This document shows, piece by piece, positions 1 to 7,991 of a stretch of DNA of 64,000 nt. Position 1 is the stretch's first letter, and every line of letters starts with the position of its first letter. Source of the DNA: Streptomyces noursei (lineage in GTDB: Bacteria > Actinomycetota > Actinomycetes > Streptomycetales > Streptomycetaceae); assembly GCF_001646665.1 (NCBI RefSeq), contig NZ_LWBU01000090.1, positions 69,517-133,516 on the forward strand, read 5' to 3'. The notes under the pieces are model-generated. The model saw only the letters and a program-made list of their open reading frames with translations. It was not told where the DNA came from and made no database searches. The translations under genes were made by a program, and so were the position numbers.

Positions 1-804
1 TCCGGTGGCCAGGCCCTGATCGACGACACCCCCGACGGCCGCACCGAACTGGTGATGACCCCGGCCTTCGAGGCGCCGGTCACCGAGACCCACCGGTACT
101 TCCTGGGCACCGACGAGGAGGGTGTCCGGTACTTCGCGCTCCAGAAGGACTCCCTGCCCGGCCGCATGGACCAGTCCGCGCGGCCGGCCGGTCTGCGGGA
201 GGCCGGTCTGCTGCTGTCCCCGCGCGACGCCGGGCTCCTGGTCCACGCGGTGGCGCTGGAGAACTGGCAGCGGCTGCACCGCTTCTGCTCGCGCTGCGGC
301 GAGCGCACGGTGATCGCGGCGGCCGGCCACATCCGCCGCTGCCCGGCCTGCGGCGCCGAGCACTACCCGCGCACGGACCCGGCGGTGATCATGCTGGTGA
401 CGGACGAGGAGGACCGCGCGCTGCTGGGCCGGCAGGTCCACTGGCCGGAGGGCCGCTTCTCGACGCTGGCGGGCTTCGTGGAGCCGGGCGAGTCGATCGA
501 GCAGTCGGTGGCCCGGGAGGTCTTCGAGGAGGCCGGGGTGACGGTCGGCGAGGTGGAGTACGTCGCCAGCCAGCCGTGGCCGTTCCCCTCCAGCCTGATG
601 CTGGGCTTCATGGCGCGGGCCACGTCGTCCGAGATCGACGTCGACGGGGACGAGATCGAGGAGGCCCGCTGGTTCTCCCGGGAAGAGCTGCGGGCCGCGT
701 TCGAGTCCGGCGAGGTCCTTCCCCCCTACGGAATCTCGATCGCGGCCCGTCTCATCGAGCTCTGGTACGGCAAGCCGCTGCCGAAGCCCGGGAACGTGGC
801 GTAG
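1..804 (+). CDS. nudC: NAD(+)/NADH diphosphatase, Nudix family (5' end outside window)
   Basis: Hydrolyses NAD(H) to NMN(H) and AMP; the family also removes NAD caps from RNA. The frame is open from the first base, so the true start lies upstream; the first internal ATG is at 52. A four-cysteine zinc ribbon (CSRCG and CPACG, about nt 286-355) precedes a complete Nudix box (GFVEPGESIEQSVAREVFEE, about nt 472-531). The downstream SQPWPFPSS motif is the NudC signature that separates it from other Nudix enzymes. The C-terminus is intact. It converges on the mycoredoxin gene across a 12-base gap with no obvious terminator. Confidence 0.93.
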   Translation, partial: SGGQALIDDTPDGRTELVMTPAFEAPVTETHRYFLGTDEEGVRYFALQKDSLPGRMDQSARPAGLREAGLLLSPRDAGLLVHAVALENWQRLHRFCSRCGERTVIAAAGHIRRCPACGAEHYPRTDPAVIMLVTDEEDRALLGRQVHWPEGRFSTLAGFVEPGESIEQSVAREVFEEAGVTVGEVEYVASQPWPFPSSLMLGFMARATSSEIDVDGDEIEEARWFSREELRAAFESGEVLPPYGISIAARLIELWYGKPLPKPGNVA

Positions 805-816
805 GACCGACCGCGC

Positions 817-1059
817 TCAGGCGCCGATCTTCTGCTTGACCTGGGCCAGCGAGGGGTTCGTCAGCGTCGTCCCGTCGGCGAAGAGCACGGTCGGGACGGT
901 CTGGTTGCCCCCGTTGGCCTTCTCCACGAACGCGGCCGACTCCGGGTCCTGCTCGATGTTGACCTCGGTGTACGCGATGCCCTCACGGTCCATCTGGCTC
1001 TTCAGCCGGCGGCAGTAACCGCACCACGTCGTGCTGTACATCGTCAGGCTGCCCTGCAT
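817..1059 (-). CDS. mrx1: mycoredoxin (glutaredoxin-like, CGYC active site)
   Basis: An 80-residue glutaredoxin-fold protein with active site WCGYC near residues 13-17, a TVPT cis-proline segment near 54-57 and a GG/N stretch before it. These are features of actinobacterial mycoredoxin-1, which reduces mycothiol mixed disulfides in the cytosol. The start at 1059 gives the standard family length and begins MQGSLTMYSTTWCGYC; a longer upstream reading exists but has no homology-like character. A sigma-R type promoter lies upstream on the same strand (1116-1142), which fits a thiol-stress gene. It is divergent from uvrD2. Confidence 0.93.
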   Translation of the reverse strand: MQGSLTMYSTTWCGYCRRLKSQMDREGIAYTEVNIEQDPESAAFVEKANGGNQTVPTVLFADGTTLTNPSLAQVKQKIGA

Positions 1060-1115
1060 CGTCTGCGCTCCTCGGTGTCGCTGGGGGTGGGGTGCCTCGG
1101 GGCACCAGGAAGCAG

Positions 1116-1142
1116 AACGTCCACCGGCGCTCCACCATTCCC
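1116..1142 (-). promoter_or_regulatory. sigma-R type promoter of mrx1
   Basis: Read on the minus strand the sequence is GGGAAT (1142-1137), exactly 18 bases, then GTT (1118-1116). This matches the known sigma-R consensus GGAAT-N18-GTT. It would start transcription near 1108, about 50 bases before the mrx1 ATG. The cognate sigma factor gene lies in this same window at 33155-34012. Seen: the motif and spacing. Inferred: use by sigma-R. Confidence 0.8.
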
Positions 1143-1217
1143 GGGACCGGTACGACCGGAGGCCGGCCCTGTGGACAACCGTCCCGTCCGCCTCGGCCGA
1201 CCTGGCAGCATGGCAGG

Positions 1218-3434
1218 GTGACAGCAGCAACGCACTCCACTCTCTTCCCGCAGGTACCGGGCTCGAGCCAGTTCACGGCCCCGCCCCGGGACGCCGACGC
1301 GGTGCTCGACGGGCTGGACCCCGAGCAGCGCGAGGTGGCGACCACCCTGCACGGTCCGGTGTGCGTGCTGGCGGGCGCCGGCACGGGCAAGACGCGCGCG
1401 ATCACCCACCGGATCGCCTATGGCGTCCGCGCGGGCATACTCCAGCCCAGCAGTGTGCTGGCCGTCACCTTCACCAACCGCGCCGCCGGAGAGATGCGCG
1501 GCCGGCTGCGGCAGCTGGGCGCGGGCGGTGTCCAGGCCCGCACCTTCCACTCGGCGGCCCTCCGCCAGCTCCAGTACTTCTGGCCGAAAGCAGTCGGTGG
1601 TGAGCTGCCCCGGCTGCTGGAGCGCAAGGTCCAGCTCGTCGCGGAGGCGGGCGCCCGGTGCCGCGTCCGGCTCGACCGCAACGAGCTGCGCGACGTCACG
1701 GGCGAGATCGAATGGGCCAAGGTCACCCAGACCGTCCCCGCCGACTATCCGGCGGCCGTCGCCAAGGCCCAGCGGGACGCCCCGCGCGACCCCGCCGAAA
1801 TTGGCCAGATCTATGCCATGTACGAGCAGCTGAAGCGGGACCGCTCGTCGATCGACTTCGAGGACGTCCTGCTGCTGACCGTCGGCATCCTCCAGGACCG
1901 GCACGACATCGCGGAGCGGATCCGCGGGCAGTACCAGCACTTCGTGGTGGACGAGTACCAGGACGTCTCCCCGCTCCAGCAGCGCCTGCTCGACCTGTGG
2001 CTCGGCGACCGCGACAACCTGTGCGTCGTGGGCGACGCCAGCCAGACGATCTACTCCTTCACCGGCGCCACCCCCGACCACCTGCTGAACTTCCGCACCC
2101 GGCACCCGGGCGCCACCGTGGTCAAGCTGGTCCGCGACTACCGCTCCAGCCCCCAGGTCGTCCACCTGGCCAACGGGCTCCTCGCCCAGGCCCGCGGCCG
2201 CGCCGCCGAGCACCGCCTGGAACTGGTCTCGCAGCGGGACCCCGGCCCCGACCCCGTCTACGCCGAGTACGCCGACGAACCCGCCGAGGCCGAGGGCACC
2301 GCCCGCCGCATCCGCGACCTGATCGCCGCGGGCGTCCCGGCCGGCGAGATCGCCGTGCTGTATCGGATCAACGCCCAGTCGGAGGTCTACGAGCAGGCCC
2401 TCGCCGACGCGGGCGTGCCCTACCAGCTGCGCGGCGCCGAGCGGTTCTTCGAGCGTGCCGAGGTCCGGGAGGCGGGCGTCGCCCTGCGCGGCGCCGCCCG
2501 GGCCGGGGGCAACGACTCCTTGCTGGACGACGCCGAGGACCTGCCCTCGCAGGTGCGGGCCGTGCTGTCCACCAAGGGCTGGACCACCGAGCCGCCGGCC
2601 GGCTCCGGCGCGGTCCGCGACCGCTGGGAGTCCCTGGCGGCGCTGGTCCGCCTCGCCGAGGACTTCGCCCGCGCCCGCCCCGGGGCGACCCTCGGCGACC
2701 TGGTCGCGGAGCTCGACGAGCGGGCCGCCGCCCAGCACGCCCCCACGGTGCAGGGCGTGACCCTCGCCTCGCTGCACTCGGCGAAGGGCCTGGAGTGGGA
2801 CGCCGTGTTCCTCGTCGGCCTCACCGAGGGCATGATGCCGATCACCTACGCCAAGACCGACGAGCAGGTCGAGGAGGAGCGCCGCCTGCTGTACGTGGGC
2901 GTCACCCGCGCCCGGCTGCACCTCTCGCTGTCCTGGGCGCTCGCCCGCTCCCCGGGCGGCCGCGCCTCGCGCCGGCCGACGCGGTTCCTGACCGGGCTGC
3001 GCCCCGGCTCCGCCGCGCCGGGGGCCCGCACCAGGGGCGGGGGCGCCGGGATCGAGCGGGGCGGAGCGGGCGCTCCGGCGGCGGCCCGGCGGGGGCGACG
3101 AGGGCCCGTGCGGTGCCGGGTGTGCGGCGCGACGCTCACCGACGCCGGCGAGATGAAGCTGATGCGCTGCGAGGACTGCCCGTCCGACATGGACGAGGCC
3201 CTGTACGAACGGCTCCGGGACTGGCGCTCGGAGCAGGCCCGGCAGCTCGGCCAGCCCCCGTACTGCGTCTTCACCGACAAGACCCTGATGGCGATCGCCG
3301 AGACCGTGCCCGCCACCGACGGCGAACTGGCCCGCATCTCCGGGGTCGGCGTCCGCAAGCTCGGCCGCTTCGGCGCCGATGTTCTGGCCATCTGCGCAGG
3401 CCAGGAGCCCGGCGACGGTGCCGCGGAGGACTGA
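1218..3434 (+). CDS. uvrD2: UvrD2-type ATP-dependent DNA helicase with HRDC domain
   Basis: SF1A helicase, 738 residues from the GTG at 1218. Walker A AGAGTGKT is near residues 52-59, the motif II variant VDEYQDVSP follows, and LHSAKGLEWDAVFLVG is the late helicase motif. The C-terminal region carries a tetracysteine pair (CRVC and CEDC, about nt 3115-3180) and then an HRDC domain. That arrangement defines mycobacterial and streptomycete UvrD2 and separates it from UvrD1/PcrA. The likely role is DNA unwinding in repair or replication. The frame is open upstream to 1092, but that extension is low-complexity and overlaps the mrx1 promoter, so GTG 1218 is preferred. Confidence 0.92.
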   Translation: MTAATHSTLFPQVPGSSQFTAPPRDADAVLDGLDPEQREVATTLHGPVCVLAGAGTGKTRAITHRIAYGVRAGILQPSSVLAVTFTNRAAGEMRGRLRQLGAGGVQARTFHSAALRQLQYFWPKAVGGELPRLLERKVQLVAEAGARCRVRLDRNELRDVTGEIEWAKVTQTVPADYPAAVAKAQRDAPRDPAEIGQIYAMYEQLKRDRSSIDFEDVLLLTVGILQDRHDIAERIRGQYQHFVVDEYQDVSPLQQRLLDLWLGDRDNLCVVGDASQTIYSFTGATPDHLLNFRTRHPGATVVKLVRDYRSSPQVVHLANGLLAQARGRAAEHRLELVSQRDPGPDPVYAEYADEPAEAEGTARRIRDLIAAGVPAGEIAVLYRINAQSEVYEQALADAGVPYQLRGAERFFERAEVREAGVALRGAARAGGNDSLLDDAEDLPSQVRAVLSTKGWTTEPPAGSGAVRDRWESLAALVRLAEDFARARPGATLGDLVAELDERAAAQHAPTVQGVTLASLHSAKGLEWDAVFLVGLTEGMMPITYAKTDEQVEEERRLLYVGVTRARLHLSLSWALARSPGGRASRRPTRFLTGLRPGSAAPGARTRGGGAGIERGGAGAPAAARRGRRGPVRCRVCGATLTDAGEMKLMRCEDCPSDMDEALYERLRDWRSEQARQLGQPPYCVFTDKTLMAIAETVPATDGELARISGVGVRKLGRFGADVLAICAGQEPGDGAAED

Positions 3435-3447
3435 TTCCAACTCGTCG

Positions 3448-3487
3448 AAAAAATAGTTTGCGCCCGCCCCGTCAAGCCCCATAGGTT
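3448..3487 (+). promoter_or_regulatory. candidate WblC-dependent promoter of the wblC leader
   Basis: An A-rich tract (AAAAAATA, 3448-3455) directly precedes a -35 like TTGCGC (3458-3463), followed 17-18 bases later by ATAGGT/TAGGTT (3481-3487). WhiB7/WblC activates promoters with an AT-rich block immediately upstream of the -35 and autoregulates its own gene. This is the only such layout in the 170 bases after uvrD2. The assignment is inference from motif position. Confidence 0.55.
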
Positions 3488-3604
3488 CTTAACCACGGAA
3501 ACGGCGGCTTCTCCGAAGCCCCGTCTTCGTGCTGTACTTATCCGAATACGCGCGGGACCGGTTCCGACCGATCCCCCCCGAGACGCCGAGAGGAGGCGAT
3601 TGAA

Positions 3605-3937
3605 GTGATCAGCATCAACAGCAGCTCCGTCAGCACCACCGCCAAAATGACCGATCGCGTCGTCGTCTCCGCCTGCTCGCTCGGCCTCTCCCGTTCGGCC
3701 CTCGTGGGCACCGGTCTGCCCGGCTTCGCAGCCGTGCGTCCGGCCACCCTCCTGGCCGCTCTCCCCGTCCGGGAGCGCGCCGAGCGACCGACCGAGGCAC
3801 TGGAAGCAGGAGTAGCAGCAGGCAAGGCCCAGGCCTATGCCTTTGCGGCGACCGGTGCCGAAACCAAGACGCAGAAGCAGCAGCACCACACGATGTGGGC
3901 CTTCCGTGGGCTCGAACCCTGGAGTGATCCAGCCTGA
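3605..3937 (+). CDS. upstream ORF in the wblC leader (110 residues, function unknown)
   Basis: GTG start preceded by AGGAGG at 3591-3596 with an 8-base spacer, a strong ribosome binding site. Codons are G/C-ending throughout, so it looks translated. The product resembles no family I know; its end (residues 95-110) is relatively rich in Trp, His and Gln, and it terminates WSDPA. The stop codon (3935-3937) lies inside the 5' arm of a hairpin (3932-3950), and a strong terminator follows at 3961-3995, before wblC. wblC/whiB7 genes are known to be controlled by translation of a leader ORF coupled to transcription attenuation. I read this as that ORF rather than an independent gene, though it is long for a leader peptide. 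A separately acting small protein is not excluded. Confidence 0.6.
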   Translation: MISINSSSVSTTAKMTDRVVVSACSLGLSRSALVGTGLPGFAAVRPATLLAALPVRERAERPTEALEAGVAAGKAQAYAFAATGAETKTQKQQHHTMWAFRGLEPWSDPA

Positions 3938-3950
3938 TCCGAGATCAGGC
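3932..3950 (+). promoter_or_regulatory. hairpin overlapping the leader ORF stop codon
   Basis: Perfect 8-base stem GCCTGATC/GATCAGGC (3932-3939 with 3943-3950) and a 3-base loop. It contains the leader ORF stop codon, so a ribosome at that stop would melt it. It ends 10 bases before the attenuator stem, a spacing expected of a pause or antiterminator element. Confidence 0.55.
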
Positions 3951-3960
3951 CGGCGCCTTC

Positions 3961-4003
3961 AGGGCCGCGGAACCCCACCCGGGATCCGCGGCCCTTCTGT
4001 TTT
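3961..4003 (+). terminator. Rho-independent terminator (attenuator) in the wblC leader
   Basis: Perfect 11-base stem (3961-3971 with 3985-3995), 13-base loop, followed by TCTGTTTT. It sits between the leader ORF and wblC on the same strand, about 105 bases before the wblC start, so it must be read through for wblC expression. This fits the known attenuation control of whiB7/wblC. Confidence 0.8.
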
Positions 4004-4107
4004 GCCCGAACGGGCGAAGCGGAGCGAAGGGGCCTCGGGACGACGCAGTACCCGGTACCAGCCCACCGGCCAACAGGCCGGACCGACCAGACGAGGAAAA
4101 CGAAACC

Positions 4108-4476
4108 GTGCAACTCGAAGCGCACGCCCCGTCCGTACCGCCTTCCGAAACGCTCCCCCCGCCCGGTCTCACGGAGGACTCCGCCTTGACCCCCCTCACC
4201 GCGCTCACCGCGCTCGACGACGCCATCGAGAACCTCGGCGTACCCGTCCCGTGCCGCTCCTACGACCCGGAGGTCTTCTTCGCCGAGTCGCCGGCCGACG
4301 TCGAGTACGCCAAGTCCCTCTGCCGTACGTGCCCGCTCGTGGAGGCCTGCCTCGCGGGCGCCAAGGAGCGGCGCGAGCCGTGGGGCGTCTGGGGTGGTGA
4401 GCTCTTCGTCCAGGGCGTGGTCGTCGCCCGCAAGCGGCCCCGTGGCCGCCCGCGCAAGAACCCGGTCACGGCATGA
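4108..4476 (+). CDS. wblC: WhiB7/WblC family iron-sulfur transcription factor with AT-hook
   Basis: 122 residues from GTG 4108. The four Fe-S cysteines are C49, C72, C75 and C81 (CxxC at 72-75). The G(V/I)WGG turn is at 93-97. A C-terminal AT-hook RGRPRKNP (112-119) distinguishes WhiB7/WblC from other Wbl proteins. The family binds the primary sigma factor and activates intrinsic antibiotic-resistance genes when translation is inhibited. The leader carries an upstream ORF and a terminator. In S. coelicolor WblC also induces sigR, present here at 33 kb (known, not shown by sequence). GAGGA lies 10 bases before the start. Confidence 0.95.
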   Translation: MQLEAHAPSVPPSETLPPPGLTEDSALTPLTALTALDDAIENLGVPVPCRSYDPEVFFAESPADVEYAKSLCRTCPLVEACLAGAKERREPWGVWGGELFVQGVVVARKRPRGRPRKNPVTA

Positions 4477-4799
4477 ACGTCCGCGCCGGAACCATCGACC
4501 GCCCCCTCACGCACGATCCCCAGAAGCAGGCCCCGATGACCTCTTCCACCAGCGAGCCGTCCGGCTCCGCGACCCCAGCCTTCAGCACCCCCGGCGCGAC
4601 CGTTCCGCGCCAGAACAGGAACCGTGAGATGCAACTCATCCAAGAAGCCCTGGCACGCGCCCATATGCATCAGCGCATGCAGGAAGCCGACGCGGAACGC
4701 CAGGCCCTGCGCCTGGTCGCCGCGCGGCGCATGCAGCGCCGTGCCGAGCGCGTGTCCCTGCGCGCCCGGCGCGCGCTGGCCATGGCCGTCATGAACTAG
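4473..4799 (+). CDS. hypothetical basic protein, overlaps wblC by 4 bases
   Basis: 108 residues from an ATG overlapping the wblC stop (ATGA), suggesting translational coupling. An alternative ATG at 4536 would give 87 residues and has a weak AGCAGG upstream. The N-terminal 45 residues are Ser/Thr/Pro-rich and probably disordered. Residues about 50-105 are a charged, Arg- and Met-rich helix, perhaps a coiled coil or nucleic-acid contact. No family recognised. Its position in the wblC transcript suggests co-induction by antibiotics. A 14-base-stem terminator follows at 4825-4856. Confidence 0.6.
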   Translation: MNVRAGTIDRPLTHDPQKQAPMTSSTSEPSGSATPAFSTPGATVPRQNRNREMQLIQEALARAHMHQRMQEADAERQALRLVAARRMQRRAERVSLRARRALAMAVMN

Positions 4800-4824
4800 T
4801 GCCGACCCGGCACTGAATCACCTT

Positions 4825-4856
4825 GCGGGGACCGGTCCTGACGGGCCGGTCCCCGC
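4825..4856 (+). terminator. terminator hairpin ending the wblC operon
   Basis: Stem of 11 perfect pairs (4825-4835 with 4846-4856) continued by one T-G and two G-C pairs, with a 4-base loop. There is no T tract. A smaller hairpin (4799-4813) precedes it at the stop codon. Confidence 0.65.
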
Positions 4857-4901
4857 GGTGCGTGGCGCGCGGCCCCGGCCGCCCGGCGGGGTTATCGTCT
4901 C

Positions 4902-5102
4902 GTGGTGAACGAGCGGACTCCTCCCCCCGCGCAGCCGGGAGCGCCGAACGTGGTGTGCTCCCGCTGCGGCGCGACCGCCGACAGCCTCCCGGTGACGTGG
5001 ACCTGTTCCGTGGAGAACGGCGGCCGCCTCTACTTCTGCGACGACTGCGCCCGGGCCCACCTCAGAGCCATCGAGAGCAGGCTCGACTCCTCCTGGTGGT
5101 GA
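4902..5102 (+). CDS. small zinc-ribbon-like protein, function unknown
   Basis: 66 residues (GTG 4902; GTG 4905 is nearly equivalent). Two cysteine pairs, CSRCG near residue 19 and CDDC near residue 46, are spaced as in a small zinc ribbon. The C-terminus ends SSWW. Such single-domain treble-clef/zinc-ribbon proteins are frequent in Streptomyces but mostly uncharacterised. No clear ribosome binding site is visible. It converges on the AarF-type kinase gene; the 88-base gap contains nothing else I recognise. Confidence 0.65.
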   Translation: MVNERTPPPAQPGAPNVVCSRCGATADSLPVTWTCSVENGGRLYFCDDCARAHLRAIESRLDSSWW

Positions 5103-5190
5103 CCCCGGCGCGGCCGGCGGACCCGTGCGGCCGGCCGCACGGGCCCCGCACCGGTCCACTCGCACGGACCGGCCGTGACCCGGGGCACGG

Positions 5191-6564
5191 TCAGACGTGC
5201 GCCTCCACCGGTGCCGGATCGGCGTCGTCCTCCGGCAGGAACCCGGGCAGCCACGACTCCAGTTCGTCGCGCAGCCTCACCGTCGCGTTCAGCTGGCACA
5301 GCACCCCGATGGTGCTCAGCGTCACCCGGTGGATCAGCAGGTACGACGGCGGCAGATTGAGCTGCTTGCCCAACTGGTGTGCGGGAGAACGCAGATCGGC
5401 GAGCCGGGTGGCCTGGCCGCGTATCCAGTCACGGGTGAAGGTGAACTCGTCCACCTCCGCCGGCTCGATGATCGGCAGCAGGTACTCCAGCACCGCGTCC
5501 GGGTCCAGCTCGATGGTCTCCTTGACGAACCCCTCCTTCCGGAGCAGTTCGTACACCGCCTCCGAATCGCCCTCCAGGGCCATGCGCAGGGAGGCTCCGA
5601 TGGTCTCCGGCAGACCGCCCGGCAGCCGGTCGACGGTGCCGAAGTCCAGCACCCCGAGCCGCCGGCCCGCCACGTCCGCCTCGTCCCCGCCCGGCAGCAG
5701 ACGGAAGTTGCCCGGGTGCGGATCCGCGTGGAGCAGGCCCGTCCGCGCCGGCCCGGAGAAGAGGAACCTCGCGAGCAACTGCCCCGCCCGGTCCCGCTCC
5801 TCCGCGCTACCCGTCGCGATGATCTCCGACAGCGGCGTCCCGTCGATCCACTCGGTCACCAGCACCTGGTCGGACTGGTGCACCACGTCCGGCACCACCA
5901 CGTCCGGATCGTCCGCGAACACGGCGGCGTGCTCCCGCTGGGCCTCCGCCTCCAGGCCGTAGTCCAGCTCCTCGGCCACCCGGTCCCGCATCTCCGCGAT
6001 CAGCGGTTTGATGTCCATGCCCGGCACCAGCGGCCCCAGCATCCGGGCCACCCGGCTCAGCTGTGTCAGGTCCGACAGCAGGGCCTCGCCCGCTCCCGGG
6101 TACTGCACCTTCACCGCCACCCGGCGCCCGTCGTGCCACACGGCCCGGTGGACCTGGCCGATCGACGCGGCAGCCGACGGCTTGTCCTCGAACTCCAGGA
6201 ACAGCTCCCGCCATTCCTCGCCCAGCCGCTCCTGGAGCACCGCGTGCACCGTACGCGTCGGCATGGGCGGTGCGGCCTCCTGGAGCTTGGTCAGCGCCGC
6301 CCGGTAGGGGCCCGCCATCTCCTCGGGCAGCGCCGCCTCGAAGACGGACAGTGCCTGCCCGAGCTTCATCGCACCCCCCTTCAGCTCCCCCAGCACGCGG
6401 AACAGCTGGTCCGCCGTGCGCTGCTGGAGCTCGCGAGCGACGAGCTCCGCGGACTTCCCCCCGATCCGCTTGCCCAGCCCCCACGTGGCCCGGCCCGCGA
6501 AGCCCAGGGGCAACGCGGCCAACTTGACGGTACGGGTTACCGCCTTCCGGGGTAGATCAGACAT
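5191..6564 (-). CDS. AarF/ABC1/UbiB-type atypical protein kinase
   Basis: 457 residues. The ABC1 KxGQ motif (MKLGQALSVFE) is near residue 75. An Ala-rich nucleotide loop (AAASIGQVHRA), an invariant lysine in RRVAVKVQYPG, the catalytic LLHADPHPGNF and metal-binding LDFGTVD follow in family order. In other bacteria UbiB proteins assist quinone biosynthesis or lipid homeostasis; actinobacterial substrates are unknown. The ATG at 6564 begins MSDLPRKAV and gives normal length. It lies downstream of the E1-like gene on the same strand, 64 bases away, and may be co-transcribed with it. Confidence 0.9.
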   Translation of the reverse strand: MSDLPRKAVTRTVKLAALPLGFAGRATWGLGKRIGGKSAELVARELQQRTADQLFRVLGELKGGAMKLGQALSVFEAALPEEMAGPYRAALTKLQEAAPPMPTRTVHAVLQERLGEEWRELFLEFEDKPSAAASIGQVHRAVWHDGRRVAVKVQYPGAGEALLSDLTQLSRVARMLGPLVPGMDIKPLIAEMRDRVAEELDYGLEAEAQREHAAVFADDPDVVVPDVVHQSDQVLVTEWIDGTPLSEIIATGSAEERDRAGQLLARFLFSGPARTGLLHADPHPGNFRLLPGGDEADVAGRRLGVLDFGTVDRLPGGLPETIGASLRMALEGDSEAVYELLRKEGFVKETIELDPDAVLEYLLPIIEPAEVDEFTFTRDWIRGQATRLADLRSPAHQLGKQLNLPPSYLLIHRVTLSTIGVLCQLNATVRLRDELESWLPGFLPEDDADPAPVEAHV

Positions 6565-6628
6565 GCGCCCCTCCAAATCCGGAACTGCCGTGCCGCGTTT
6601 GCCGTAGGCGTCGCTTCGCCGGCCGCGG

Positions 6629-7765
6629 TTACCCCGCCATTGTGTCCTGCCCGCTCGCGGGGCCCGAGGCGCGCATCCCCTCCGGCCTCCGGCCCGCCCC
6701 GCAGGGGCAGCCGGCATGGGGCGACAACCGCTCCGAGCGCCACTCCAGCAACGGCAGCGACACCTCCCACCGGGCGCCGGTGCTCGCGGGAAGCTCTCCG
6801 TCCAGGAACGCCACCGCATGAGCCGCCGCGAGCCCCGCGACCGCCGCCGCGAGCCCCTGGTCGCACGCTGGCACCCTGCTACGCCGCCCCGAACGCCACT
6901 GCGCCAGCATCCGGGGCCACGCCGGATCCCGGTCGGACCGCTCCCGCTCCACACACCCCGCGCACGCCGTGCCGCCCGGCAGCACCAGAGGACCCACCAC
7001 ACCCGTCGCCTCGATCACCCCGGCGTACAGATGGGGTGTGCCGGTGGCCACCCAGTCGTCGGCGGTCACCGGGTCCGGGGCGTACGCCGCCAGACCGTCC
7101 CGCGGAGCGACCACCACCAGGGACAGCCCGGGCTCCGATCCCGCGGCCCTGCCGTCCCGGACCGCCCGGCCGCCCGGGGCCGACCGCCCCACCAGCCTCC
7201 GCGCCGCCGCGTCACGCCGCTCACCGACCGCCTCCGCCGGCAGCCCGCCGGGCGCCACGTCCCACGGCTCGACGCGGTCGCCGTCCCGCACCTCCACCCG
7301 GCCCACACCCGAGGCCGACAGCAGGGCGGCCACCGCCGCCCCCACCCGCCCGGCGCCCCGCACCTGCACCCGCATCCCCCGCCGCGCCGCCAACCGCCGC
7401 GCCGCGCCGCCCGGTTCGCGGTGGACGACGGACAGCGACCCCAGGTCGGCCCGGAGCCGGTCGAGCGCCCCGCTCTCCCCGCGCAGCGCGTCGGTGGCCG
7501 GGGCGCCGGCCACCGGATCCTCCAGCAGGCCCGCCTCCGCCAGCCGGTCCAGCAGGGCCTCCAGCCGTCCGTCGGGCAGACCCAGCGCCCGCGCCTCCTC
7601 CCGCAACAGCTCCAGCCCCCGCGTCCCGTCGAACAGGGTGAGGAGACTGCCCGTCGTCGTGTCCACCGGCCCGACCACCACCGCGTGCGCGGGCGCCGCC
7701 CCGAACTGCACGAACTGCAGATTCCGCCAGGCCCGCCGCAGCGCCGGCTTCAGCATCGGATGCAT
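6629..7765 (-). CDS. ThiF/MoeB/E1-like protein, degenerate adenylation site
   Basis: 378 residues from ATG 7765 (MHPMLKPALRR), chosen over the ATG at 7786 because a G-rich stretch lies at the right distance. Residues about 1-110 are a helical domain of unknown role. A Rossmann-type glycine motif (RGAGRVGAAV) lies near 137-146, then VEVRDGDRVEPWD, which aligns with the E1 nucleotide site DxDxV. The following position reads VAPGG rather than the SNLxRQ with the arginine finger used for adenylation. A CxxC (CAGC) and a CxC (CPC) could form the structural zinc site of MoeB/ThiF. No ubiquitin-like or sulfur-carrier substrate is encoded nearby. Function unassigned. Confidence 0.8.
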   Translation of the reverse strand: MHPMLKPALRRAWRNLQFVQFGAAPAHAVVVGPVDTTTGSLLTLFDGTRGLELLREEARALGLPDGRLEALLDRLAEAGLLEDPVAGAPATDALRGESGALDRLRADLGSLSVVHREPGGAARRLAARRGMRVQVRGAGRVGAAVAALLSASGVGRVEVRDGDRVEPWDVAPGGLPAEAVGERRDAAARRLVGRSAPGGRAVRDGRAAGSEPGLSLVVVAPRDGLAAYAPDPVTADDWVATGTPHLYAGVIEATGVVGPLVLPGGTACAGCVERERSDRDPAWPRMLAQWRSGRRSRVPACDQGLAAAVAGLAAAHAVAFLDGELPASTGARWEVSLPLLEWRSERLSPHAGCPCGAGRRPEGMRASGPASGQDTMAG

Positions 7766-7991
7766 ATCCGCCCCCGTGATCCTCATCCTCGACGGCCGCC
7801 GGCGATCTCCGGTGAAGCCGGCGAACTCGTCGATCTCCCGGCGTCAGAATGCCCGGCACCGGCGACCGCCGCGGAAAGTTGTCCACAGGTACGGGGTATT
7901 AGTCGTTCAAATGGTGCAGGCTGTGGAGGGATCACGCGTCAACCGCTCGGGAGGCGGGACTTCCCGTGCTGACAGCGGGTAACGTCGGGGC

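Noticed and set aside
1044..3482. 812-codon minus-strand frame opposite uvrD2
   Set aside because: No ribosome binding site or domain; its composition mirrors the sense gene. Shadow of uvrD2.
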